A DNA stretch of 37,654 bases from Opitutia bacterium (GTDB lineage Bacteria; Verrucomicrobiota; Verrucomicrobiia; Opitutales; Opitutaceae), in contig CANJIU010000098.1 in assembly GCA_947474365.1 (NCBI GenBank), positions 1 through 37,654 on the forward strand. Direction: 5' to 3'. Each line of letters starts with the position of its first letter. Within the stretch, counting starts at the first letter, position 1. Made by a program: the position numbers and the translations under genes. The notes under the pieces were generated by a model. That model ran no database searches. It had not been told where the DNA came from and saw only the letters and a list, made by a program, of their open reading frames with translations. Positions 16,189-25,423 of the stretch are shown piece after piece.

Positions 16189-18321
16189 GTGATTGCACGG
16201 TGGCAGGCTTTTCCCCTCTGGCTTCCGTTGCTGGCAGCGATGGCACCGATTTTGGCCCAGGCCGAAAGCATGCCGCCCCCGCTGAAAACTGCGGCGGCGG
16301 TTCGAATTCTTTCGCCGGAAGAAGCCGCGAAGGAGCGTCCGGTGCAATTGAGCGGTACGCTCTTGCTGGTCACGCGGCAACGGGACGCCCTCGTGCTCCG
16401 CGACGAGACCGAGGGGATTTACGTGGAATTGAACCACGTGATCGGCAACTCCCGTCGCCCCGGCGATCGTCTGGAGGTTTCCGGGGTGACCGGTGCAGGC
16501 AATTTTGCCCCGATGGTGCGCGCCCGGCAAATTACCTGGGTGGGGGTGGATCCGTTGCCGCCGTCCCGGCCAACGACCATCGCCGAACTGAATGCCGGCG
16601 GCTTCGATGCCGCTTGGGTTGAACTCGAAGCCATCGTGCGTTCGTGCAAACCGGCCCTGCTTGATCCCGCTTCGCTTCCGCGGACGGGAGGAACGGTTCC
16701 AGCGAAGGGGGGCGCCTCGGAACGCCCCGGGCCGGAGGTCTGGACGATCACGATTGCGCAGGACGATGATCGGATGACCGTGCAGATGTATGATCGTGCG
16801 GCACCAGAGCAATTGATCGACGCGAAGGTGAGGCTGCACGGAGTTGTCTTCAATGTGCACAATGCCAACCGGCAGTTCGTGCGCGCAAACGTTCAGGTCG
16901 CCCATCAGGGCATGGTCACGATCGTCGCCCCACCACCACCCGATCCGTTTGCGCTGCCGCTGCAGCGCATTGCTGAAATCCTGCGCTTTACGCCTTCCGG
17001 CTTTACCGGTCACCGCATTCGCGTCCGTGGTGTCGTCACCGCGCAACAGCAGCGACGGACCCTGTGGCTTCAAGAGGGCGAGCGAGGCTTGCGCGTGGCC
17101 TCGGACCAGGCGGGCGCTCTTTCGCCGGGGGACGTGGTCGAGGTCGTGGGTTTCGCGGATCACGGCGGTTACGCACCCAACCTGAGTGATGCGATTTTCC
17201 GCAAGATTTCCCCGGGGGCGCCGCCGATCCCGCTTGTGTTGCGCACGGCGGAAGAGATTTCCCGGCAGGATTCCAATCTCGTGCAAATCGAGGCCAAGCT
17301 TGACGAGGTGCGGAAAACGGCGGACGGCGTCCTGCTGGCCCTCACCTGGAACGGTACCAGCGTCAGCGCGCTGTTGCCGCCCGGTGCCCGTGAGCCGGAA
17401 GATGCGCGGTGGGAACCGGGAAGCTGGGTGCGGGCGACCGGAATCTGCGTCCCCGGCCAGTCGGATTATTCACCGCCCTTCGGACTTTGGGTGACGGAAC
17501 GGATGCAAATGTTACTGCGCAGTCCCCAGGATCTCGCCGTGATCCGCCCAGCCCCGTGGCTCACCACGCAGCGGGCGCTGTCGCTCGCGGTGGCGGTGGC
17601 GACGGTGATCCTGCTCGCGCTGGTGGTCGTATCGTTTTTGGCGCGCCGGCAAATTGCCCAGCGGGAGGACGCCCGCAAGCTCGCCGAAGTGGAGTTCTCC
17701 GCGATGCTGGCGGAGCGCAACCGTCTGGCTCGTGAACTCCACGACACGATCGCGCAGGAACTCAACGCGGTCTCGATGCAGATGGAACTGGCCAAGAACT
17801 CCGCCAAGGTCGGAACGGTCGAGGATGTGATGCCGTATCTTGTCACGGCCCACGGAATCGTCCGCGGCTGTCTCACCGAGGCGCGGGAATCGATCTGGAA
17901 CATGCGTTCCCATATTTTGGAGAAGACCGATTTACTCGGAGCGCTCCAGTCCGTCGCCGAACAGATGAGCGCGGGACTGGGCTGCACGATTCGCGCGCAA
18001 GCCCACGGCAAGTCGCGCCGGCTGGCTGCCATGATCGAAAATAATCTTCTGCGCATCGGCCAGGAAGCGGTGTCCAACGCACTGAAGCACGCCCAGGCGA
18101 GGGTGATTGAGTTGGAGATAAGCTTCGAGGAGTCGCAGGTTCACCTGGTCATCCGCGACGACGGACGAGGCTTCGAGCCCGAGGAAAAACGCGCCGACGG
18201 CCATTTTGGCCTCCGCGGCATAAAGGAGCGAGTCGCACAGATGAATGGCGAGTTGAGGATTCGGCGCGGAGAAAAAGGCGGCACCTGCGTGGAGGTTGCG
18301 GTCCCGTTTTTGAATTCGTAG
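16189..18321 (+). CDS. membrane sensor histidine kinase (HisKA_3/NarX-DesK type) with OB-fold-like extracytoplasmic sensor
   Basis: A 710-residue kinase. The GTG at 16189 gives a proper signal peptide, 'WLPLLAAMAPILAQA'. Residues of about 28-460 are extracytoplasmic and contain repeated beta-rich, OB-fold-like units: 'QLSGTLLLV...ALVLRDETEGIYVEL...GDRLEVSGV' near 50-100, and 'HRIRVRGVVT...TLWLQEGERGLRVAS...GDVVEVVGF' near 275-325. One transmembrane helix spans about 465-485. The dimerisation/phosphoacceptor helix 'LARELHDTIAQELNAVSMQ' carries His518, as in HisKA_3 kinases. The ATPase has N-box 'IGQEAVSNALKHA' and G-boxes 'DDGRGFEP' and 'HFGLRGIKERV'. All catalytic motifs are intact. The response regulator starts 25 bp after its stop, so the two form a NarX/NarL-like pair, probably sensing a glycan-derived signal given the neighbouring TonB receptor and GH43 gene. 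Confidence 0.9.
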   Translation: MIARWQAFPLWLPLLAAMAPILAQAESMPPPLKTAAAVRILSPEEAAKERPVQLSGTLLLVTRQRDALVLRDETEGIYVELNHVIGNSRRPGDRLEVSGVTGAGNFAPMVRARQITWVGVDPLPPSRPTTIAELNAGGFDAAWVELEAIVRSCKPALLDPASLPRTGGTVPAKGGASERPGPEVWTITIAQDDDRMTVQMYDRAAPEQLIDAKVRLHGVVFNVHNANRQFVRANVQVAHQGMVTIVAPPPPDPFALPLQRIAEILRFTPSGFTGHRIRVRGVVTAQQQRRTLWLQEGERGLRVASDQAGALSPGDVVEVVGFADHGGYAPNLSDAIFRKISPGAPPIPLVLRTAEEISRQDSNLVQIEAKLDEVRKTADGVLLALTWNGTSVSALLPPGAREPEDARWEPGSWVRATGICVPGQSDYSPPFGLWVTERMQMLLRSPQDLAVIRPAPWLTTQRALSLAVAVATVILLALVVVSFLARRQIAQREDARKLAEVEFSAMLAERNRLARELHDTIAQELNAVSMQMELAKNSAKVGTVEDVMPYLVTAHGIVRGCLTEARESIWNMRSHILEKTDLLGALQSVAEQMSAGLGCTIRAQAHGKSRRLAAMIENNLLRIGQEAVSNALKHAQARVIELEISFEESQVHLVIRDDGRGFEPEEKRADGHFGLRGIKERVAQMNGELRIRRGEKGGTCVEVAVPFLNS

Positions 18322-18346
18322 GCTGATAGCACTTTTCCCCGACCCG

Positions 18347-18985
18347 ATGAAGAAGAACGCCCCCGCCTCGATCAAAGTGTTGATCGTCGAAGACCACCCC
18401 ACCTTTCGCATGGGCCTGGCGGCATTGATCGAGAGCCAGCCTGATATGACGGTTATCGCGCAATTCGCCTCCGGAGAGGACGTGCTTGCGGCCTATCAAC
18501 CGGGACTTGCCTCGGTCACGCTGATGGACCTGCGCCTGCCCGGGATCGGGGGCGTGGAGACCATCATCGGGCTGCAAGCGCGCGATCCGGAGATTCGCGT
18601 CATCGTGCTGACCACTTACGAGGCAGACGAGGATGTATTTCGCGCCATGCAGTCGGGTGCGAAGTCGTACCTATTGAAAGACATGTCGACCGAGGAAATC
18701 GCGGGCACGATTCGCTCGGTGCATCGAGGCGGCACCGAGATCCCGCCGCGAATTGCGGAACGCCTCGCCGCCCGAGCCCAGAGGCAGGATCTCACTGCCC
18801 GGGAGCGCGAGGTCCTGCAGCTCCTGGTGCGCGGGCGCAGCAACAAGGAGATTGGGGCGCAGCTCTTCATTTCGGACGAGACGGTCAAGTCGCACCTGAA
18901 GACGTTATTCGCCAAGCTCAAGGTGCGCGATCGCACCGATGCGGCGATCAGCGCGGTCCGCCACGGCATCGTGCAGCTCGAATAG
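18347..18985 (+). CDS. NarL/FixJ-family response regulator (receiver + LuxR HTH)
   Basis: A 212-residue transcription regulator. The receiver domain has acidic residues in 'VLIVEDHPTFRMGL' (Glu15, Asp16), phospho-acceptor Asp61 in 'TLMDLRLPG', Thr89 in 'VLTTYE' and Lys111 in 'YLLKDMS'. The C-terminal LuxR-type helix-turn-helix, 'LTAREREVLQLLVRGRSNKE...VKSHLKTLFAKL', covers about residues 147-205. It is the cognate partner of the HisKA_3 kinase immediately upstream (25-bp gap, same strand). Expected targets are the downstream TonB receptor, beta-helix and GH43 genes and perhaps the divergent symporter. That is inferred from position alone, as no binding motif was recognised. Confidence 0.95.
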   Translation: MKKNAPASIKVLIVEDHPTFRMGLAALIESQPDMTVIAQFASGEDVLAAYQPGLASVTLMDLRLPGIGGVETIIGLQARDPEIRVIVLTTYEADEDVFRAMQSGAKSYLLKDMSTEEIAGTIRSVHRGGTEIPPRIAERLAARAQRQDLTAREREVLQLLVRGRSNKEIGAQLFISDETVKSHLKTLFAKLKVRDRTDAAISAVRHGIVQLE

Positions 18986-19087
18986 CGAACGGGACCGCGA
19001 ATTCACCCCAACGGGGGGTGGCGTCATCCCGCCAGAGTTGGTATGCTCGGGGGCGCAGGTTAGATCTCGCTTCCAACCCCTCCGTTC

Positions 19088-22000
19088 ATGCCCATGTCGC
19101 CCTTTGGCTCGCTCGTCAAATTTACATCGCCGACGTTCGTCGCGTGCTCCACCGCCACTCCGCCACCAGCGGTTGCGTCCGGCACATGCCGCGAAGCAAG
19201 GCGCTTGCGGGCCTTGGGCAGGATGGCCCTGACGTTCGGATTGATCGCGGTCACACAAAGCCGGGCGCAGCCCACCGCGTTCGTGCCGGAGACGAAGAAA
19301 GAGGATCCGATTGAGCTGAGCCCGTTCGTTGTCTCGTCGACGAAGGACACCGGATACCAGGCGACAACCACGCTCGCCGGCACCCGGCTCAACACGAGCC
19401 TGAAGGATGTGGGCGCGGCGGTGTCCGTTTATACGTCGGAGTTTCTTTCGGACATCAACGTCTCGAAACTCGAAGACATCCTCACTTACACCGCCTCGAC
19501 GGAGGCCGGTGGCATGAATGGCAACTATTCGGGAATCAGTGGGGAAAACTCCGCTCAGGTGCGCGACGATCCGTCGAGTGTGAACCGCGTCCGGGCGCTG
19601 GCAACGGCGACCCGCACCCGCGACTTCTTCCCGTCCGACATACCGTCGGACGCTTTCAGTTTTGAATCGGTCACCATCAGCCGGGGGCCAAACGCGGTCC
19701 TCGCGGGCGTGGGCAGCGCGGGTGGCGTAATCGATGCGGCGCTGCGCAAGGCCACATTCAAGGACAGCTATCGCTTCGTGTCCCGCTTCAGCGACTATGG
19801 CTCCCACCGCGAGGAGGGGCATCTCAACAAAGTCATCGTCCCGAAGCGGCTGGCGGTCCGCCTCGATCTGTTGAATGACGACGCCTACTTCCGCCAACAT
19901 CCGGCCTACGCGAAGGATCAGCGCCTCTACGCGGCTATGAACTTCGTGGTGATCGAGCCGAATGCCAAGAGCAGCTCTTTCCTCGGTCGCGGCACGTTTC
20001 GGGCGAACTACGAGAACGGCAAAATCGATGGCGTCCCGCCCGACCCCGTTACGCCGGTTTTCACGGTTGGCAATTGGTTCAACACCCTCACTCCAAAGTG
20101 GAAATATGACGGAGCGCGTCAGCTCGTGTTGAACTCGGCCGGCGACACGGTAACGGGTGCAGCCTCTGCGACCGGAATCATCCAGGGTTTCCCGCTCTAT
20201 AATCAAATGGCGCTTATCTTTGCCAATCCGGCCTCCCCGGAGGCCGGGGTGGGATTCACCGGCGCCAGCCTCGCAAAGATCCAGGGCTTCCAAGGCACCA
20301 TCGCCACGACTCTGCCGGGCAGCCCAGGTGGGGCTGTGAGGAGCACGGGCGACGCCAACCGCCTCCGCACGGGCTACGTCCGCACCCACCTCAACGACCC
20401 GCAGATTTTCGATTTCTTCGACAACCTGATCACCGGCGTCATGGACCACCGCGACCAGCGCTTCAACACGGCCGACTTCCGCTACGAACAGTTGTTCCTG
20501 GGCGGCAGGGCCGGCATGGAAGTGGCCTATAATAGTCAAACCTTCAACCGGCGCCGGGACTTTCCGATCCCTGGAGCGGGCAACGACGAGGGCATCGCGG
20601 TTGACGTTAATTCCGTCCTCAGCGTTCGCTCGGCTGAATACCCACAAGGCGTCCCGAACCCGAACTTCGGTCGTCCGTTTATCAGCACCCAGGATGTTTT
20701 CCGCGACCAAATCAATCGCTCCGAGCGCGAGTCCCATCAGCTGACGGCTTTCTTTAAACACGACTTCACCCGCAGCGGATCGAAATTCACCCAGCTTCTC
20801 GGCCGCCACACGATTTCGGCCCTCCTGTTCGAGACCAAGATGGAGCGGATCAGCCACCAATATTCCAGCACGTGGGATCCGGCCGGCCAGCTCAATCCCC
20901 AATCCGTCTTGGCGGGGGCGGTGCCCGGCAGCTTCGGTACCGCGGTCCAAGGTTGGTTCTACATCGGTCCGTCCCTGTTGAACGTGCCCAACGTTCAAGA
21001 CGTTCGGCTGCAACCGATTTCGACCGGCCGCCCGCAATATGGCCAGACCTACACGCTGCAGGCCTACGATCCGGTGAGCCGATCCTTCGTTACCGGTACG
21101 TCGCGCCCGCTGCGCATCCTCAATTCGATCAATGACCAAAAGGAAGACCTCAAGTCCACGGCGTTTGCCCTCCAAAGCAACTGGCTGAAGAACCACATCG
21201 TCACAGTCGTCGGCTGGCGCGAGGACCGCGATGAGGCGCTTTCCGCGGGGCTACCGCCCCGGCTCCCTGATGGGAACCTGGACCAATCGAAGATCGCCTA
21301 TCTGCCCTCGGTGACGCAGGGCAAGCGCAGTTGGACCAAGAGCGTCGTGGGCGTGGCGCCCTTCCGGCTGCCCGGGGAAACCGAAGTGCGGGCCTTTTGG
21401 AACACCTCGGGCAACTTCAATCCCACCGGCCTGCGCCGTAATATTTGGAACGAGGAACTCGGTTCCCCGACGGCGGACACCCGTGAATACGGCATCTCCT
21501 TCAACACCCTCAATGGGAAACTCGATCTGCGAGTCAATCGGTTCAGGACGCGCATCAAAAATGACGCCATTTCCCTGGGCCAGGGCGTCTACAGTTATAT
21601 CAGCGGGGTGATTGGACGCATGCTGGCGGCGCGCGATGCCGGTCTGTTCCCGGCAAATTTCAGCTACAACCACCCGTCTTGGGCAACCTTCAGCGACGTG
21701 GCGCTCGCCGTTTACGACACCATTCCCGATCGCCTCAAAGCCAACATCGGTCCCTCGAAGAACTTCAATCCGCGTTTCAGCGGCAGTGGCGCCACGCTGC
21801 AGTGGATTCCAGAGTCCATCCAGAATTTCACCTCGGTGAGCGACACCCAGTCGACCGGCACGGAATACGAGGCAATCATCAATCCGACTCGGAGCTGGCG
21901 CATTTCCGTCAGCGTCACGAGAAACGAAGCGATGAAAGCCAATGCGGCTGCCCAGGAACTGGCCTTCGCGGCCGAGTGGAGGAAAAACCTGGGTGCGAAG

Positions 22001-22522
22001 TTTAACGGCGCCCTCCTCCCCGGCTCGCGCAATCCCAATTCCGGCGAACTGGGAACGTTCTGGGACCAATATGTCGCCGAGACGCTTCCCGCTGTGCGCA
22101 CGGCGTCCGCGCTTTCGGGCACCGCTTCTCCGGAAATCCGGAAGTGGCGGGCGAATGTCGTCACGCGCTACGAATTCCGCGAAGGTTTCATGCGTGGCGT
22201 GAATGTCGGCGGTGCGCTCCGTTGGCAGGATCGCGTCGGTATCGGCTATCCGTTCATTCGCAACTCCTCCGGCGACCTCGTCGCCGACATCAACCGCCCG
22301 TACTGGGGAGCAACAGATACGGCGATCGATCTCAGCGCGGGTTATCGTCGAAAACTTCAAATCCGAGGTGCCCCGGTCGACTGGAGCATCGGGATCAATG
22401 TTCGAAATCTGAATGCGCATGACCGAGTGATTCCGATCGCGGCCAACGCGGATGGATCGTACGGCACGTTCCGCATCCCGCCGGAACGTAATTGGAGCGT
22501 GACCAACTCGTTCTCGTTCTAA
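19088..22522 (+). CDS. TonB-dependent receptor (large, Verrucomicrobia-type)
   Basis: A receptor of up to 1144 residues. A TonB-box/plug region begins 'PIELSPFVVSSTKDTGYQA' (about residue 74), followed by 'TTLAGTRLNTSLKDVGAAVSV', 'LEDILTYTAST' and 'SVTISRGPNAVLAGVGSAGG', which is the plug-domain ending. The remainder is a beta-barrel ending in 'WSVTNSFSF' with a terminal Phe. The start is uncertain: ATG 19088 would put about 45 polar residues before the signal-peptide-like segment 'MALTFGLIAVTQSRAQ' (Met at 19223), and TTG codons between the two could also serve. The gene lies 102 bp after the response regulator and 82 bp before a beta-helix protein and a GH43 enzyme, so a galactan- or arabinogalactan-derived oligosaccharide is a likely cargo. 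There is no SusD-like partner, as usual in this phylum. Confidence 0.92.
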   Translation: MPMSPFGSLVKFTSPTFVACSTATPPPAVASGTCREARRLRALGRMALTFGLIAVTQSRAQPTAFVPETKKEDPIELSPFVVSSTKDTGYQATTTLAGTRLNTSLKDVGAAVSVYTSEFLSDINVSKLEDILTYTASTEAGGMNGNYSGISGENSAQVRDDPSSVNRVRALATATRTRDFFPSDIPSDAFSFESVTISRGPNAVLAGVGSAGGVIDAALRKATFKDSYRFVSRFSDYGSHREEGHLNKVIVPKRLAVRLDLLNDDAYFRQHPAYAKDQRLYAAMNFVVIEPNAKSSSFLGRGTFRANYENGKIDGVPPDPVTPVFTVGNWFNTLTPKWKYDGARQLVLNSAGDTVTGAASATGIIQGFPLYNQMALIFANPASPEAGVGFTGASLAKIQGFQGTIATTLPGSPGGAVRSTGDANRLRTGYVRTHLNDPQIFDFFDNLITGVMDHRDQRFNTADFRYEQLFLGGRAGMEVAYNSQTFNRRRDFPIPGAGNDEGIAVDVNSVLSVRSAEYPQGVPNPNFGRPFISTQDVFRDQINRSERESHQLTAFFKHDFTRSGSKFTQLLGRHTISALLFETKMERISHQYSSTWDPAGQLNPQSVLAGAVPGSFGTAVQGWFYIGPSLLNVPNVQDVRLQPISTGRPQYGQTYTLQAYDPVSRSFVTGTSRPLRILNSINDQKEDLKSTAFALQSNWLKNHIVTVVGWREDRDEALSAGLPPRLPDGNLDQSKIAYLPSVTQGKRSWTKSVVGVAPFRLPGETEVRAFWNTSGNFNPTGLRRNIWNEELGSPTADTREYGISFNTLNGKLDLRVNRFRTRIKNDAISLGQGVYSYISGVIGRMLAARDAGLFPANFSYNHPSWATFSDVALAVYDTIPDRLKANIGPSKNFNPRFSGSGATLQWIPESIQNFTSVSDTQSTGTEYEAIINPTRSWRISVSVTRNEAMKANAAAQELAFAAEWRKNLGAKFNGALLPGSRNPNSGELGTFWDQYVAETLPAVRTASALSGTASPEIRKWRANVVTRYEFREGFMRGVNVGGALRWQDRVGIGYPFIRNSSGDLVADINRPYWGATDTAIDLSAGYRRKLQIRGAPVDWSIGINVRNLNAHDRVIPIAANADGSYGTFRIPPERNWSVTNSFSF

Positions 22523-22604
22523 GTTCGCGCGTTTACCGAAAATCAGCCCAACTTCGGCGGCCAATGGTCAAAATCACCGCGCGTTGAGGGCAAACCGTGT
22601 CACC

Positions 22605-24299
22605 ATGAGCGCCTTCAAACTACTCCGAGAGCGCGGCGCGGGACACAGGGGGTTGGTCGGAAAGCTTGCCGTTGCGAGGGTGCTGCTCGGTATCTTTGTG
22701 ACGACGGCAGCGGGACGAGCGGCAACCTATTACGTGGATGGCCGTCACGGCAGCGACCAGGCGGATGGCATCAGTGCCACGACGGCCTGGCGGTCCCTCC
22801 AACAGGCAAGTCGTGCGCCGCTGCAGGCGGGTGACCGGTTGTTGCTGGCCCGAGGCCAGACGCATGGGGGGCAGTTGCGGTTCACGGGCCTGAAGGGGAC
22901 GACGGAAGCCCCGATTACGATTTCAAGTTATGCCGTGAAAGATGACGTGGCGAACCTGCCGGCGTCGATCGACGGTCGGGGCACCCCGGCCGCGTTGCAC
23001 CTGCTCGACTGCAGTCACGTGATCGTGGCCAATCTCGTGATGACTGCCGACGGTGGCGGATGGGGAACGGATTCGGGCAAGGGCGCGGAGATGCGATGTG
23101 GAATCCTTGTCGAAACGGTGAAACCGGGGGATTTTGAAGGGATTGAACTCAGGGACCTTCGTGTGAGCGGAGTCTCCTATCATGAGCTGGGGTTCAAACG
23201 CCCGTCGGACGACGTCAAGACGCCCAACGGCAAGTCGCGTTATGGCTGGGGCGTGCGGTTCATCGCGCGCAATGAACGCGCCAAGATGAGCCATATCGCA
23301 GTCCGGAACAGTGTGATCGAGCGCGTGGACCACACCGGCCTCAAGTTCACCGCGCCATCAGGTGGAATTCGGGACGTCGACGTCGAAGGCGTGCGCGTGC
23401 TTGATGCGGGCGGACCGGGCATCCAGCTATCAGGGGTGGTGGATGGGCATTTCTCCCGCCTCTACGTCAACCGGTCAGGCAGCGAGGGCGATTCGCGCAA
23501 TTGGGGTCGGGGGAGCGGACTGTGGACGTGGGATTGCCGGAACGTGGTGATCGAACGGAGCGAGTTCCTCAATGCCAACGGTCCGGGCGACTCCGCCGGC
23601 GTGCACATCGACTACCGGTGCCGGGACGTGGTGGTGCAATACAACCTCAGTGTGAACAACGCGGGCGGTTTCTGCGAAATTCTCGGCGACAATCATAACT
23701 GTGCCTACCGCTACAATGTCAGCGTCAATGACGGCTTCCGAGTGAAGGGGCGGAACGGGGCGTTCCAGGAGGGGAAAACGTTTTGGCTGAGCGGCTACGT
23801 CGGCAAAGGGAAGGGGGTGGGGCCGTTCAACTCTTATTTCTACAACAATACGATTTACGTCTCCGCCGCGATTGAGGCGAAGATGGCGGTAGCACCGACC
23901 GCGGCGGGCGTGCTGATTGCCAACAATATTTTCTGCCTCGAGCGGCCGAGTCGTTCCGTGACTGGCGATCAACTGCGCGCCGACCAACGTGGCGGGAGTG
24001 CTTTGGAGCGCGTGTATTTCGTCAACAACGCCTTTTTGCGCGTGGACAATTGGCCGGCCGATTTGGGTATTCACGATCGGGCGCCGCTGATCGGCGATCC
24101 GGATTTTGTGAATCGGGGCGGAGCCCGCGCGACCGACTATGTGCCGCGCAACGTCGACCTGGTGAAAGATCGGGGAATCCGGGTGCCGTATTTGCCAGGT
24201 GACAAAGTGGGTTTGCGCGTGGGATTGGATGTGGCGGTTGATTTTTTTGGGCATCCAATCATGGGGGCCCCTGATTTGGGTGCGATCGAACTGCCGTAA
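22605..24299 (+). CDS. secreted right-handed parallel beta-helix protein
   Basis: A 564-residue predicted secreted protein. ATG 22605 is chosen over an in-frame TTG at 22584. A signal peptide occupies about residues 14-39 ('VARVLLGIFVTTAAGRA'), then 'TYYVDGRHGSDQADGISATTAWRSLQQA', a very common N-terminus of beta-helix polysaccharide-active proteins. The central part repeats short 'VVIERSEFLNANG', 'VVVQYNLSVNNAGG' and 'NSYFYNNTIYVS' turns, the signature of a right-handed parallel beta-helix. The C-terminus reads 'DFFGHPIMGAPDLGAIEL', also characteristic of this group. Catalytic residues cannot be assigned by eye; lyase, glycosidase or pure binding are all possible. The GH43 start follows after 4 bp, so the two genes are surely co-transcribed and probably act on the same polymer. 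Confidence 0.83.
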   Translation: MSAFKLLRERGAGHRGLVGKLAVARVLLGIFVTTAAGRAATYYVDGRHGSDQADGISATTAWRSLQQASRAPLQAGDRLLLARGQTHGGQLRFTGLKGTTEAPITISSYAVKDDVANLPASIDGRGTPAALHLLDCSHVIVANLVMTADGGGWGTDSGKGAEMRCGILVETVKPGDFEGIELRDLRVSGVSYHELGFKRPSDDVKTPNGKSRYGWGVRFIARNERAKMSHIAVRNSVIERVDHTGLKFTAPSGGIRDVDVEGVRVLDAGGPGIQLSGVVDGHFSRLYVNRSGSEGDSRNWGRGSGLWTWDCRNVVIERSEFLNANGPGDSAGVHIDYRCRDVVVQYNLSVNNAGGFCEILGDNHNCAYRYNVSVNDGFRVKGRNGAFQEGKTFWLSGYVGKGKGVGPFNSYFYNNTIYVSAAIEAKMAVAPTAAGVLIANNIFCLERPSRSVTGDQLRADQRGGSALERVYFVNNAFLRVDNWPADLGIHDRAPLIGDPDFVNRGGARATDYVPRNVDLVKDRGIRVPYLPGDKVGLRVGLDVAVDFFGHPIMGAPDLGAIELP

Positions 24300-24303
24300 A
24301 GCC

Positions 24304-25398
24304 ATGAAGTCGGGTTTACTTTGCGCTGCGATTACGGCCGTTTCCTGTGCCTGGGCGGCTCCGGCCGTCATTGAGCCGGGAGCGGTCTGGCTCGATACCC
24401 AAGGCCGGCCAATCAATGCGCACGGCGGGGGGCTGCTCCATGATCGCGGAATCTATTACTGGTATGGCGAAGTAAAGCAGGGGCGCACCTATCTGCCCAA
24501 GGTGAACCAGGCGTGGGGTGGGACGAGGGTGATCGCAGGCGGAATCTCGTGCTACTCCTCGGCCGACCTTGGCGCCTGGAAAAATGAAGGGATCGTTCTG
24601 CCGTCGGTGGCGGACGATCCGGACCACGATCTCGCCTGCGAGAACGTGATTGAGCGGCCCAAGGTAATCTACAATGCGCGGACGAAGAAATTCGTGATGT
24701 GGTTTCACCAGGACTCGCCCAACTACGCGGCGGCGCGCTCCGGTGTGGCCGTGAGCGATTTGCCCACCGGTCCCTTCACGTACGTGGGCAGCTTTCGGCC
24801 CAACGCGGGAAAGCGGCCGCTCAACGGGACGGAGCGCAACGTCGCCGACGGTTCGAATGAAGCCTTGGTCCGCGATTTGTCCGGCGGACAGATGGCGCGC
24901 GACATGACGCTGTTTGCCGACGACGACGGCAAGGCGTACCACTTCTACGCCTCGGAGGACAACCAGACGATGCATGTCTCCGAGCTGAGCGATGATTATC
25001 TTCAGCCCGCGGGAAGATATGCCCGTATTTTTGTGGGGCGTTTCATGGAAGCTCCGGCGGTTTTCAAGCGGGGAGGAAAATATTACCTGATCGCCTCTGG
25101 CTGTACGGGGTGGGAGCCCAACGCCGCGCGGTCGGCCGTGGCGGACAATATTCTCGGGCCGTGGACCGAACTGGGAAATCCGTGCCGCGGCGCTGGGGCG
25201 GAACTGACGTTTAGCGGCCAAAGCACCTACGTGCTGCCGATCGCCGGCCAACCCGGACGTTTTGTCGCGATTTTCGACCAATGGAATAAATGGGATCTTG
25301 AGGACTCTCGTTATGTTTGGCTGCCGCTGACGTTGGATAACGACGGCCAGCCTCTCATCGAGTGGCAGTCGCGCTGGACGTTGTCCCCCGGGCGGTGA
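24304..25398 (+). CDS. GH43 glycoside hydrolase, exo-beta-1,3-galactanase-like
   Basis: A 364-residue secreted five-bladed beta-propeller glycosidase (signal peptide about residues 1-18). The pattern 'INAHGGGLLHDRGIYYWYGE', 'VIERPKVIYN', 'ARDMTLFADDDGKAYHFYASEDNQTMH', 'FMEAPAVFKRGGKYYLIASGCTGW' and 'FSGQSTYVLP' matches the GH43 subfamily 24/34 group containing exo-beta-1,3-galactanases. As I recall, these enzymes use Glu as acid and, unusually, Gln in the place of the base. The corresponding residues here are Glu117, Glu249 and Gln306, read from position. It probably trims galactose from arabinogalactan-type side chains or backbone, consistent with the TonB receptor and beta-helix neighbours. 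No carbohydrate-binding module is fused. Confidence 0.87.
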   Translation: MKSGLLCAAITAVSCAWAAPAVIEPGAVWLDTQGRPINAHGGGLLHDRGIYYWYGEVKQGRTYLPKVNQAWGGTRVIAGGISCYSSADLGAWKNEGIVLPSVADDPDHDLACENVIERPKVIYNARTKKFVMWFHQDSPNYAAARSGVAVSDLPTGPFTYVGSFRPNAGKRPLNGTERNVADGSNEALVRDLSGGQMARDMTLFADDDGKAYHFYASEDNQTMHVSELSDDYLQPAGRYARIFVGRFMEAPAVFKRGGKYYLIASGCTGWEPNAARSAVADNILGPWTELGNPCRGAGAELTFSGQSTYVLPIAGQPGRFVAIFDQWNKWDLEDSRYVWLPLTLDNDGQPLIEWQSRWTLSPGR

Positions 25399-25423
25399 TT
25401 TCCAGATTCGGATTCAAATCCCG

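Noticed and set aside
18998..19065. CACCCC/GGGGTG hairpin and a TTGGTA...TAGATC promoter before the TonB receptor
   Set aside because: The stem has no T-run and overlaps no clear feature; the -10 matches only three of six bases.
18905..21196. Minus-strand open frame of about 760 codons opposite the TonB receptor
   Set aside because: Antisense of a clear receptor gene; biased composition and no recognisable domain.
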